DNA of 64,000 bases from Roridomyces roridus (lineage: Eukaryota; Basidiomycota; Agaricomycetes; Agaricales; Mycenaceae): positions 186,001 through 250,000 of the forward strand of contig JARKIF010000034.1 in NCBI GenBank assembly GCA_029378245.1, given 5' to 3'. Within the stretch, counting starts at the first letter, position 1, and each line of letters begins with the position of its first letter. Under the pieces are notes generated by a model, which did not search any database, was not told the origin of the DNA, and worked only from the letters and a program-made list of their open reading frames with translations. The translations under genes and the position numbers were made by a program. Shown here in pieces: positions 19,446 to 30,730 of this stretch.

Positions 19446-21617
19446 TCTCTCGGAAGTTGCTGGCCATTGGCACGTATATGCCTTCGACCGTGATGGCGTC
19501 TGGGACAAGTTGACGAGAAGGGATGCGCAAGACTGGCAAGCGTCCGAAAGACAGTCTTGGAGGGGCTGGTTTCAAGTCCAAAGGAGGTAGGCGGTAACCG
19601 AGCCCGAAAACAGCTGTCACGGCGAACTCCGTTGAGAAGCCTACCATGGATGGGTTGTCCCTGACCAAGTGTATATTGGCCGCCCATCGCTTCGCATCCA
19701 AAACGATGATCCCATCTTGGAGTTTGGTGATGAGGCGGACTATGGCCGTGAATGCCAACACGTTTGAATATCGCCAGTGCCCATTCTGGTCTTGGAACAT
19801 GAATCTCCTATCAGGCATTTCCACCACGACATCCGCTTTATCGCAATTCAACACCGCCATGAGGAAGTCAGCCACATCCGTTCTGAGGCTACAGTATATG
19901 TAAGAATGGGAAAGAACGGAGGGAGTAGAAATAGCTGACATCTCTTGGCGACTGTTTAAGAGATTGGAATAATGACGGTCCAGTTGAGAGAAAATGGCAT
20001 CGGAGTAATCAATGGAACTTTGCGAAAACTCGAGAAGTTCTTGAGAGAAACAGCGCTCTTTTTGAAGCTTCTTAAAAAATATGTCGACGAGCATGGGAAC
20101 TCCTCCCGTTGTCGCAAGAATGTCGTTGACGTGGTTTTCCTCGAGCGGAACATTGGCCTCCTTTTCGTAGTTTTGCATCCAACATTGTAGATCAGGCTGC
20201 TCCAGGAGAGATGAGATGAGAATATGGTGCAAACAGCATCCTTACCGTTGGTAAAGTATACAATGGGAACTCATGGCAAATCTCCGAGAACGCGGTATTT
20301 GTATGGTGCGTGCGCCAAATATCCCCATTGGGGTCTGCTGTAAAATACAACGAATGGCCTCTGGCCATCGAAAGTATAGTGTCCATGATTTGCGAGGACG
20401 GGGAGTCGAGATGGAGTGCGATGATGACCATTTTGTGGCCCTTGGAGTTCATGGACTGCATGAAGTTTCGCAATCCTGTTAGTGGATCCGGGCCCCGACA
20501 ATTGTCCAATAATTTATTGATGAAGACCTTCAGTTCTGGGTTTGCGCATAGTGCAACACCAATGGCATCCCGGATGTCCTTTGGACGGCTTCTCATTGAT
20601 GACAGCACCAGAAACACGACCGGACATCCGAGGACGAGCAGCACCACTGCGAGGGCAGCCAAGAGGTGACTTTTACCACACCCCTGAATACCCACTACAT
20701 TCACCATCTCGGTCTTATTGGACCCATCGTTGGCGATGACGTCTTGGACGAGCTCCGGGAGAGCCGAGCGCGTCCTATATTCAAAATGAGTCCGTTTGTC
20801 GTTTGCCGTCGCTTTGAAAGTGCCCGGAAGCTCACTGCCCAAAAAGGCAGGGAAGGGGATGCTCGTGGTATGGCCGGACTGATTCATGATATCTTTATAT
20901 CGCATTTCTTGCACGATGTGGTCGACAAGGGATTGAGCGGAAAGGGTAAACTCTTCTCTCGACTGTTCTGGAGGGCAGGTGAATATGCATACAGGATGTG
21001 ATAATTGAAAGAATTACCGCTGCCAAGGTCTGTATCATCAGACTTTGAAGCCGTCAAGGTTTCTTGTTCCCTAGGTCTCTTCGAGGGTGAGCCTTGCTCC
21101 GTTTGTTCCATAGAACTAGACAGTTTGCGTTTGTGCTGTTTGGGATAGATTATGAAGCGGATACCCGGAGTCGAAGGATCCAATTCGAGAGTTCGGAAGA
21201 TTTCTGGCAGGGAGACACCCTCGCTCCAAACCCAGGCGTTCCCGTCAGGAATGGCCAGCTTGGAGTTGCCGGCTACGAGACCTTGTTGGTCGGCTTGAGT
21301 CGGTTGTTGGACTAATCGTTCTATGGCGCAGGACCAGTGGGTGTATAGTTTCTCCTGATATTCGGCAGACCGTTGTACGTCCAGCGGTGGGTCCATCTAG
21401 AAGAAGCTCCAGCACCGTTTATCGAGGTCAGGATTGAGTGCCGCACAATATATACAGTGGCTTCGTTGGCCTCGATTTGATTTACGGACCAAGCTGCCAT
21501 TATGAGCTTGCTAGGTCCAGTCGCCCTCGCCCACTCCATACATATCATCTTGGGCAGCAACGGGTGATTGTCGAGCTTCAGTCCCAGGAGGTCAAATGAC
21601 TCCGGCGAGTCTGTCAT
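19446..21617 (-). pseudogene. 5' part of Crinkler/RHS-like NTPase-nuclease gene, copy A, interrupted by the KDZ element
   Basis: ATG at 21617 opens an N-terminal domain (LLGLKLDNHPLLPK, then MEWARATGPSKLIMAAWSVN). Next is a linker with a basic patch (SPSKRPREQETL), then a P-loop NTPase: VVGIQGCGKSH (Walker A), SMRSRPKDIRDAIG, and a hydrophobic strand ending ALHLD (Walker B-like). A later ATTGGVPMLVDIFFKKLQ resembles the TGG.P sensor segment of AAA/STAND-like ATPases in RHS and Crinkler proteins. The part ends at SNFR where the transposon begins; the nuclease-like domain continues at 9789-9448. The family is thought to act as effectors or in conflict with other elements. Family assignment is by architecture and I could not test it. 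At least four introns. It is described here only as a broken gene. Confidence 0.7.
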
Positions 21618-23742
21618 GGTGGGACAGTGAGAGATTAGATTATGAGTGGATGGGTGGATGGTCTTGATTGTTGATCGTTACCCGGTGCAAATGAACAAAT
21701 TCTATTTAGTAATGGAGGGCTTGTGCTTCCCTATGCGATTCTTCTCCTACTACGTAGTACTTGGCATGAAATTATATCGCGAACCCAGCGATCTATCCAA
21801 ACTTTGAAACGGTACTTACATGCTTCCGCTTTATTTTGCGAAACCTGAAGAGTGCTGGGTGACAGAGCGAATGTCCCCAACCTCGCTGTCGGGAAAAGTG
21901 ATGCACAGCTGGGCGACCTCGGCACCACGGAGGTGCCGGTGTTCTTGACTTATGTTCACCTGCGCTTGGTCAGTTACACGGAGAATGGGAAGAAGGGAGG
22001 AAAACGGTGTACATGCAGCTTCCGGGGTCGACAGTAACCTGAACAACTTCTCGGCCGTTGGTTAGATCGAAGTCTTGTCGGCCTTGGAGGTCTTGACAAG
22101 GCTAAAATCGCCGTGAGTGAATATGGTGTAGCTCATTCCGAAGCCAAACTCCAAGGAGTGATGCCCTTGACGTCAAACCACTTACCAGTGATGAGTGCGG
22201 GACGGGGCTCGCAGGCAGCGGCATGGCATGCGGTTGGTCCGGACATACAGCGAAAGAAATCTCACCAAATGTTGACCTGATCAATGTCAATAAACGAATA
22301 AAGCTGTAGGGCCGGCAAGCGGCAAGGCCTGCTACCATTGAGCGAGGCCAATGTCAACATCAATTGTTGAACATGACAAGTTCTATTGAACCTAATGCTA
22401 AGGTAGTGGATGGTGGGCTAGTACTTATTCATCCCTGCAGCAATTGCAAGCCGGACTAGATTCAGAATCATCACATAGGACTTGAAAAAACAGCATTTGA
22501 CGGTGCAACATAAGTACAATCTTATTATCCACCATGAGTTGCAGTGGTCGCTCGTCCGTGCGCCGCTTCGCGCCGCACTCCCTCGCTCCTCAGGCTGCCA
22601 TCCAACTTGAAGGATCCAAAATAGAATTGAGTCAAAAGAATGTCAGTTGAAGGTCACAGAGGACGGGAGAAATGATACAGCACCATTCATTCAAGGGACT
22701 GCAGTCAGTGTGGCCCGTCGACTCTTCTCAGTACAGAGTTGTTTCAACTTGTGCAATGAAAACTTATTGTTCAACCCCATTGAATTCAGGATTCGACCTC
22801 CAAAATAAGCCGTCGACGATTCGAGCCTCAACCCAGGAGAAGCTCACCAAATTTGAAATGAGCACGGTCAGCACACTGAACTTCGTTGTCTATCGTGCCG
22901 GTTGCGCGCCGGCCTGTGGTGGAGGCTGGACTCCGATGGAGGCTCAAGCAAGGCTCAAAAGGGCAGTGTAAGTAAAAGCTTGGCAAGCCGCAAGAGAGAA
23001 CAAGAATCAAATTACAGCCTTCCAAGGTGGAGGGTGGTGGCAGTTGAGGACGGAAACTTATGTCAAGCAGGAGCAAGCAGAGAGCAAGGCATTTGGAAGG
23101 GGTTTACCTCACTGTGGCACTCTTGGGAATCTCTTTCGGCAAAGAACCCGACATCTGTGCATGGCATTTGCACAGATGTTGAAAAGCCTGTCGGATACGA
23201 CTGCTCCCGGAAGACGAGGTCATCAATAGTACGTTGGAGTTCGGCAATCATCGGCTTGGCGTAGCATTTGGCTGGATACATCAGTGCTGACGCAAAAACG
23301 AACGACAAAAACGTGATCGCCTGCAAAAACCAGAAAATAGGGCGCCCTATAGAAACCTGTACCTAACGGTAGCAGGAATCTTGACTGGTTAAAGAACACG
23401 CACTCCTTTGTCATGGGATTCGCGGCCGATGGCAGATAGATGCACGAACAGCGATGAGGTCGCGATTCCAGGTAAAAAACACGGTAACACCAGCAGTGAA
23501 CCAGGACGGACACCAGCCGTCCTGCAAGCATATAGCGGTAAAGCCAAGGGGAGGAACTTCACCACCCGTGAACCCAACATTTTCCAGTGTATCCCGTGGT
23601 GACGTTGACCTATAGCGTGGTTAACAACATGAGAGGCGGTATTCGAAGTCATCAGGTTGAGAGTGCCTTTACTGTCGAAAAACCATTCTTCCATGTACCG
23701 CCAGTCACCTTTGCGATATTGTCCTATGGCGGACTTGCCGAG
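21618..23742. other. Gene-poor stretch between Crinkler/RHS-like copy A and the RNase H1 pair
   Basis: I find no confident gene. A minus-strand string between about 23735 and 23064 looks coding in places (MTSNTASHVVNHAI before a good intron; a hydrophobic AITFLSFVFASALMYPAKC after another) but cannot be joined into one protein. It might be a small secreted protein or a remnant. The rest (21690-23060) holds short frames only. The left part presumably carries the copy A promoter. Confidence 0.4.
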
Positions 23743-24963
23743 TTATGGCAAGTCTGAGAGCAAGTCATCATCATCAAGCAAACAACCCGCGTATTCCGCC
23801 AATTCATCCTGCGTACAACGGGTTAAATCGAGAATGAATTTGGTCAAATGAGAGTACCTCTGAGGTCGGAACGGGAGCGGGAACTGATTTGGCCGTCTTC
23901 TTGGTCAGAGGATGTGGCTCTGCCGACACCTTGAGTTTCTTCGCTGGCCTCTCCAGGCTATTTTCCAGGTGGCGATTCTGTACATCGAGGAGCACGGACT
24001 CGAGCTGCCCAGGTGGTACGAGCTCTTCGTCGAGGTCGGCGAGCAATTCGGCCTCGAGTATCGCCCATTCGCGTTCTGGCTCGGCCGGTTTCGTGGCACC
24101 CAAGTTGGCTTGTCGGTCCGCGCCATCGTTGCCTGGGTCGCCGCTGTGGCCTTGGACGTAGACCAGTTTCACCTTTTGGCCATGATGCTTTCGGGCCTCC
24201 AGTTGGGAGTGGATGTATCGGATTATGGGCGCGTTCTTGACCGGCTTGCCCTCCGAGGTTCTCCAGCCATTCTTCATCCAACCACTGATATATTTCTGGA
24301 GACCTTGGGAGACGATTAATCCGGTTAGCGCTGATGAGAGATATAGGAACGTACAGTCCATCGAGTATCTCGAGTCGGTCTTGATCATAAGGGGTCTTTG
24401 GCTCGGGGGAGTGGTCTCAAGGACTCGAAGAATCGCCTGTGGATTTGAATTAACATTGCAGCAAAACAATGGCACTCCAGACGCACAATGAGCTCTGCAC
24501 GGTTGTTGGTCTGATCGCCCGGACAGCGCTCCGCGATGTTCCTTGGCGGAGTAAGGAAACTGCATGAAAACGAGTGCCGTACGCACCTAGGGTCGTACGG
24601 TCCCCAGAATACTCCCACTCCTGCAACGGCGCCAGCTTTTCCATTGCCTTTACATGCGCCGTCGCTGTAGACTACATCCCAACCGTCTGAATCATCATCC
24701 TCTGGGAGTGCACGCTTCTTCCCCTTGTTGCTGGAAGCTCCATTCGTTGTCTTGAGGGGCAATGAACCTTGGGCCATCCAAGCCTCCGCTTCGGTTCTAG
24801 ACGGGAAACTTTTGTGGATCGGTCGCTTGAAGCCCTTCGTCTGAGAGGTTGAGTCATTCATATGTCCATATGAGCAGAAAATGTCAAGTACTTGTTCTTC
24901 GGCCTCGGGCCAAGTGGAATAGATTCCTGGCTTGTGGCCGACTTTCACAGCCCAGAATGGCAT
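23743..24963 (-). CDS. Ribonuclease H1-like protein, copy 1 of the minus-strand paralog
   Basis: RNase H1 cleaves the RNA of RNA-DNA hybrids. ATG at 24963 opens MPFWAVKVGHKPGIYSTWPE, the hybrid-binding (viroplasmin-like) domain, continuing after an intron in KRPIHKSFPSRTEAEAWMAQ. The catalytic domain follows with all expected acidic residues: VVYSDGACKGNG (D), TNNRAELI (E), MIKTDSRYS (D) and GHSGDPGNDGADRQAN (H, D). A final intron (gtactc...gtacgcag) leads to DELAEYAGCLLDDDDLLSDL and a TAA at 23743-23745. An ORF reading straight through that intron stops early at 23804 and is wrong. About 310 residues. It diverges from its plus-strand paralog, start codons 257 bases apart. A damaged second copy lies at about 30731-31556. 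Confidence 0.85.
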
Positions 24964-25220
24964 CTTGCTAGGTTCAATACGCGTTCAAATGTGAGGAAAG
25001 AGGCGCAGTTGAGTGTTGGTTGGGTGTAAGACGCGTTGGCACGCAAACGCAAACGCAAACGCGTCGTGATCTAGCCGAGCATCAATTTGTGATGCGCGAA
25101 GTGATGCACGTGACTCAAATTGCAATTCGCGTCTAACTCAAACTGCCTCGTACTCGATTCGTCTGCAGATTTCTGCGGCCACCGGCTCCTCTTACACCGC
25201 GTATATCGAAACCATCCAAA
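24964..25220. promoter_or_regulatory. Shared intergenic promoter region of the divergent RNase H1 pair
   Basis: 257 bases separate the two start codons. It contains a short direct repeat, (cgcaaa)n at about 25040-25062, and must carry both promoters. The right part is retained in the second copy (31557-31759), where the left part is deleted. No specific factor site is claimed. Confidence 0.5.
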
Positions 25221-26482
25221 ATGCCTTACTACGCCGTCCGAATTGGGAGGCAACCGGGAGTTTATCTCGAATGGCCTGGGAAAAACCAGGCAGAGGAACA
25301 GGTGAGCAGCTCTTGACCAGCTATACGGATGCCTTGAAACGTGCATTCAGGTTAAAGGATTCACCGGCGCGAAATACAAAAAGTTCCACAGCAACGCAGA
25401 GGCTGAAGCATGGATTGCCGGAGACGGTGCTTCGTCTTCCACAGCAGCGGCGGCACCAGCACCCGGAGCCTCCTCGAGCAGCAAGGGAAAGAAGAGGGAA
25501 ATGTCCTCTGATGTCGATGCAGACGGCTGGGACGTTGTATACAGCGACGGGGCCTGCAAGGGCAACGGCCAAGTCGGTTCCGTCGCTGGCGTCGGAGTAT
25601 GGTGGGGACCAGACGACCCGAGGTGCGTATAGTACTCCTTTTCACGCACTGTATTCATGCGACCAAGGAATATCGCAGAGCGCTGTCCGGGCGATCAGAC
25701 TAACAATCGCGCGGAGCTCATTGTGCGTTTACAATACCACTTCGTCCGACGCTAATACGTTGCAGGCTATTCTCCGAGTCCTCGAGACCACGCCGAACAG
25801 CACGCGACCACTTATGATCAAGACCGACTCCCAATATTCAATCCAATGTTCATCCACATATCTTATCACCTAACCGAACTAATCACTCTCCAAGGCTTTA
25901 ACGACTGGATCGGTGGTTGGATCAAGAAGAACTGGATAAATTCGTCTGGTCAGCCAGTGAAGAACGCGCCTCTTATTCGATACATCCAAGCCCACCTGGA
26001 AGCCCGCAAGCGTCGTGATCAACAGGTCAAGCTGTCCTACGTGAAAGGCCACAGCGGCGACCGGGGCAACGACGGTGCCGACTACCAGGCCAACATCGGC
26101 GCCACGATGTCGATCACGCCCGAACGTCCTTGGGCTTCACTGGAAGCCGCATTGCGCGCCCGGGAGGCGGAACCTATTCTCGTAGATGTGGCAAACCACC
26201 AGGTTTCCGGCCAGAGTCCCTCCAAGATACGCAAGACGGCGATGAGTGAAGCCATTAAGGCTTCTTCATCTCGTGCTGCAGCCCCAGCGCCCGTTCCATT
26301 TTATTTGACACCACAAAACAATGTCGTCAAATATTCCTCCGCCCCTGCACCTTCAGCAGATGTATGTTCCCCGTCGTCCACTTTCCCTGAATCTAATACA
26401 TCCTGTGCAGGAACTGGAGCAGTACGCCGAGCTTTGCCGCAGCCGTGGACGTCGACAAGGCGCTGGATGCGCGCCAGCATAA
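25221..26482 (+). CDS. Ribonuclease H1-like protein, copy 1 of the plus-strand paralog, with an altered C-terminus
   Basis: ATG at 25221 opens MPYYAVRIGRQPGVYLEWPG (hybrid-binding domain). After an intron come VKGFTGAKYKKFHSNAEAEA and an Ala/Ser-rich linker, then the catalytic domain: VVYSDGACKGNGQ (D), TNNRAELI (E), MIKTDSQYS (D) and VKGHSGDRGNDGADYQAN (H, D). The last exon begins ELEQYAE, in step with the second copy, but then leaves homology at about 26437 and ends after a basic tail at a TAA (26480-26482). The acidic end seen in copy 2 (CLLDDDDIMADLSD) is missing. The catalytic core is intact, so the protein may still work. It is about 96% or more identical by eye to the copy at 31760. 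Confidence 0.8.
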
Positions 26483-27208
26483 TATCCTGCAGCTGTGGAC
26501 GCCGTACCCTCGCCTACGGGTCTCGCCGGACAATGCGCAAACGGACAAGCCGGGCATCGCACAGATGGACATGCCCATCTTCGCCGTCGCCACGCTGCTC
26601 GATTGGGCCGAGGACGCGTCGACGTTACCAACCGCTCCCCTCCCCAAATCATCACCATCTTCAGCTGTCCGAGACTTTTCGTGTCTCCGTAGCGAAGCCC
26701 CTGCTCCTTTGGCGAGCATACAGCGTCGTCGCCCTCAACGATCCCCCCAATCCCGCCGTCCTTCACATCAAAATCGGTGCTATTCGAGTGCTGCAGCATC
26801 GCGTACACCACCGAACCACTACTACCGCCAGCTGCCACCATTCGTGCCCCCGCCGTCCACCCGCGCCTTCCCGCTTCGAGATTCGGCGTCACTGGATTGG
26901 GACCAATCCACGCCTTTCCGTTTTGGGACGCGCACTTACAGCGCTGGGTTGGATAAGGCCTGGTTAATTCGGAGATGGGGCACTCGTTCGACGTTGGGCA
27001 ACGAGGAGGACGTTGCTATTTTTCATGCGGTAGATCTGTCGGTGCGGCAGCTAGGGTTAGGGTTAGATCCTCTTGTCGTTTATCGACGATGGTACCCTGC
27101 CATCTGGGGCACTCCACCAGGTTTCTCTTCCTCTGTCATTTATACTGTATTATGATATCGTACATGTATGATAAAGAATAACGGGGGGAAAATGGAGAAA
27201 GATACCAA
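26483..27208 (+). other. Coding-like remnant of unknown origin fused behind the RNase H1 gene
   Basis: Plus-strand frames here look like real protein but shift phase: AVDVDKALDARQHNILQLWT with RLRVSPDNAQTDKPGIAQMD (26445-26600), then LLLWRAYSVVALNDPPNPAV (about 26700), then GLGPIHAFPFWDAHLQRWVG (about 26905). I do not recognise the family. The breakpoint with RNase H1 homology is at about 26437, so this DNA was joined there by rearrangement. It also includes a short tagggttagggttag run near 27051. Confidence 0.4.
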
Positions 27209-29763
27209 TTACAAAATTTTAATCCGTTGCAAAGCTGCATGAATGTCGCGGGAAACATATTGGATGCCTACACTGTACTCGGTGTAGCGCGGCCTTTTAT
27301 CCCCCGGGCCGGGCCGTCTTTGAACGGCTTTGAAGATTTCCTCGGCCTTGACCCATAAGAAATGCCACTCAATCTTGCCCAATTCAAGCGTCGATTCCTG
27401 GAGCCGGTCTCGCCATTCTGTCCAATCCCCATCATCGGCATAAAATAAGGCAGGTGAGGGTTTGTGTCTGGCACCGATCGTGATCTGGACGGGCACAACA
27501 TGGGTCCGTCCTCCTACTGGTGCTCGTTCCCTCGGACCAAACTACCACAGCATCAACGTAGCGAAAGTTGCTCTCTATCGGGACGTAAATGCATCCTTCC
27601 GCGCTGATACTGTTGGGGCAGAGTCGTCCTGAGGGTATGGCCACAGTTCGCACTCTAGGAATGTGCAGTGGTTGAGGTGGTGGTTGGACATCGACGGCTG
27701 GTAACGGAAGTCCGAGGGCAATGACACCGTTGGTGGCATACTCTGTGGAGAACCCGACCATAGACGGGTTCTGTTGCACCAGGCGGATGTTAGCCACCCA
27801 GCTTTGAACGTTGATGGTTATTATGCCATCCTCCAGCTGAGAAATAAGCTTGACAATAGCCTTGAAGACCAACAAGTTGGAATATCTCCAGTGGCCCATA
27901 GCGTCTTTGAATATAAACCGCCTGTCTGGCATTTCCGGGTGGAAATCACCTCCATCGCAGTTGAGCACGTTTTGAAGGAAAGAGGAAATTCTGCTTCGAT
28001 CTCTGCATCATAAAGTATAATGATGAGCGATAGAATGGCTAGCATAGAGAAGAAGCTGACAGTTCTGGATGTTTTCTTGATAGATCTGAGTAAAAGTCGG
28101 TCATTTCCCAAAATATCGCATCTGAATATTCCAAAAAGACAAGGAGGTTGTCGGTGTAATGGCCCTGTTTTTGGAGCCGCTTGGAGAAGAGTTCCAGAAG
28201 CGCAGGGACTCCCCCCGTGGTGGCCATGACGTCATTGAGCTCGTGTTGCTTCAGCTTAACTTGGGTATCGATCTGATATTGCGCTAACCAGTGGTATTGA
28301 ATTCGCTATTCCAGGAGAGGTAAGATGAGAATATGTGATACTTGACTATACTCACCGGTGGTAGCTCGACCGGTATTTCAGAATATCCTGGAGAGAGAGC
28401 CATTCGCCTGTGGTGTTTTTGCCACATGTCGCCATTGGCAGAGGCGCTGAAATACAGCAGGTGACCTCTGGCCATAGAGAGGATGCTTTCTCTCACGGGG
28501 GTGGGGGCACAGTCCAGATGAATAGCAATGATAATCATCTTTTTCTTGGACGGTTTGGAGATTAGAGACTGCATAAAATTTCGAAAACCCAGGAGCGGAT
28601 CTTCCCCTGAACAATGATCCAAGAGGTTGTTCACAAACTCTTTCCGTGCTCCATCTTCAGGGATGCTTGCTGAACCTGCAAGGCCGATGGCATTTCGTAT
28701 GTCCCTGGGACGGGTTTGGGCAGAGCATACAATAAAGGCTGCAGGGAGGCCTAGAGCAAGCAACGCAGTGGCGAGGGCAGCCGAACGGTGACTTTTTCCG
28801 CTTCCTTGAACACCGACCACGCTGACTTGTTCCGTGTTCAAGTAATCAAGTCTCCCTTTGGCATCCTCCACAAGAGCTGGGAGGGCTGGGCATGGCCTGT
28901 ATGCAAATGACGTGTATGCTCCATCTTCCGAGAGTTCGAATGTTGGAGGAATCTCCGACCCGGAAAGGGCGGGAAAGGGTATATGGGTGACGGCGGCTGG
29001 GAAGGGGACGGGGTTGCCTCCAGCTCCACTGATTTCTCCCTTCATGCGTTCCTTGATGTGAGAAGCGGTGCATTGCAAATCTCGTATGAACTCTTCCCGC
29101 TTTGACTCTGGAACTCAGGTGAATATGGATAGGGGATGGGATGATTCAAATAATTACCTCCAGATATATCAGTATTGTCCGATCTGGACGCCATCAGCGT
29201 CTCCTGCTCGGAGTCCTCCTTCAACTTCTTCTTAGGAAAAAGGTCGATGTCTTCCATAGAAAGACGACGTTTCTGCTGTCTTCCGGGGTGTATCAAAAAA
29301 CGAATTCCCTTGGCCGAAGGGTCAATGTAAGGGTTGGCATTAAACCAAGCCTTGAGATCGTCTTCTTCAGTCCATAGTCGAGCTTCACCGGCAGGAATGC
29401 CCAGCTCCGGGTTGCCCGCTACCGGGCCTTCTTGTGGTACTGGAGACTGGACAAAGTTATCAATTGCCTTTGTCCAATGGGCATATAGATTTTGTTGGTA
29501 TTGAGAGTTCGAATCCTTGGGGATGACCAGTGGCGGTTGAATCTGGAAGAAGCTTCAGCACAGTTTATCAGAGTCGGGGTTCCGTGTCGTACTACGTAGA
29601 AAATGGCTCTCAAACTGGCCTGAACATCTGTCTGGGTCCATGCCGATAAGATGACCTGGCTTGGTCCGGTTGCTTGACTCCAATCCATGGAGACGGGACT
29701 CGGGAGTTGGGTTGGCTCGTCCAGCTTAAGTGCCAGAAAGCGAAAACGTCCATTCATGGTCAT
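27209..29763 (-). CDS. Crinkler/RHS-like P-loop NTPase with nuclease-like C-terminus, copy B (one frame break)
   Basis: Paralog of copy A, collinear along its length. ATG at 29763; N-terminal domain with LALKLDEPTQLPSPVSMDWS; linker with FPKKKLKEDSEQET; NTPase with VVGVQGSGKSH (Walker A), SAQTRPRDIRNAIG and IIIAIHLD (Walker B-like); MATTGGVPALLELFSKRLQK; then MPDRRFIFKDAMGHWRYSNL, and the C-terminal domain starting YVDAVVVWSEG and, in another frame, VQITIGARHKPS to the stop at 27209-27211. The change of frame near 27500 is not explained by a canonical intron and would end the protein early, so this copy may be a recent pseudogene, or it may be a sequence error. Introns sit at the same places as in copy A. 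It lies between the two RNase H1 duplicates. Confidence 0.68.
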
Positions 29764-30730
29764 GATTGGCAAGAAAAAGAAGAAGCAGAATTCGAGGATT
29801 AGGAGTCTGAGTCAATCAGATGGAGGATAGGATATCATCAATCATGACTAAATCCAGGAAAGGAAGTCAAGGTCAAAGCACCTTTGGTGTGCCTGTTTTT
29901 CCTACCAGGTGGAGCCTAAGTAGTATGCGATGACGTTGCAAAGCCCAGAGCAAAAATGTAGTCGTTGTTATAACTATATACTTTAACGACGCATACTAAT
30001 GTTTCATGCAAACCTTTGCTGGCCAGTGATCAGACCGCTGAATGGTAGTGCCCTCAGGAACTAGAGAAGAAACCCATCAGCAAGAAAGTCCAGGGCAACC
30101 GCAACAAGATGAAACTCACTCTCCCAATGCTAGCTAACCACATCCCACACCCCGCGTGAGCTCAAACGTTACACTTTCTGACCCGGAGCCAAATCAAGCT
30201 TTTCGAAACCGCCCAGCGAACGCAACGGCTGGTCCACCTCGCTTTCAGGGAGTGAACTGTACAGCTACCAATTGTAGTGGAGCTTCTTGGTAAAGGTCGA
30301 CCGTCGGCGTGAAGAAAGAAAACGTAGTCCGTGGTGATAGTATTCGGTGCGTAGTCTTAGGACCGTCAACGGACGGACCAGGAGTACAATCAAGGACAAT
30401 TCACACCAGATTCGTTCTTGGCCAATGGCAACAGTATAAGGGAGCTTGCCGGAGAAGTCTCACCCCAGAGGACAGGAACGAGAGAGTTGCCGCTGTCTTG
30501 GCCAGGAAGGTGCGCAATAACGATGACAGTGACCTAATTGCCAATCAGATTGGATTGTAACCTGCAAGTTAAAACAACATACTTCACGTTCTCGTGGTCA
30601 ATCCAATCCGATAATCGGGTCGTGGACGGCATAAACACAATGGTGTTATTGTTCACGACAGTGACGGTTGACAAGAGCCGCGCCGAGCGCCGTAAGGTTG
30701 TCGCGGTCTGCGCCCTCAATGGACCACGCA
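29764..30730. other. Intergenic between copy B and the second RNase H1 block
   Basis: No supported gene. Short frames (30309-30560 plus; 30534-30719 minus) have no recognisable content. The right end runs into the broken end of the duplicated RNase H1 block. Confidence 0.5.

Noticed and set aside
23889..24319. Plus-strand frames of 90-135 codons over the RNase H1 genes (also 30799-31253)
   Set aside because: They are complementary to well-supported minus-strand RNase H1 exons and recur only because the locus is duplicated.
25321..25658. Minus-strand frames opposite the plus-strand RNase H1 gene (also 31860-32260)
   Set aside because: Shadows of the real plus-strand exons, with no domain content.
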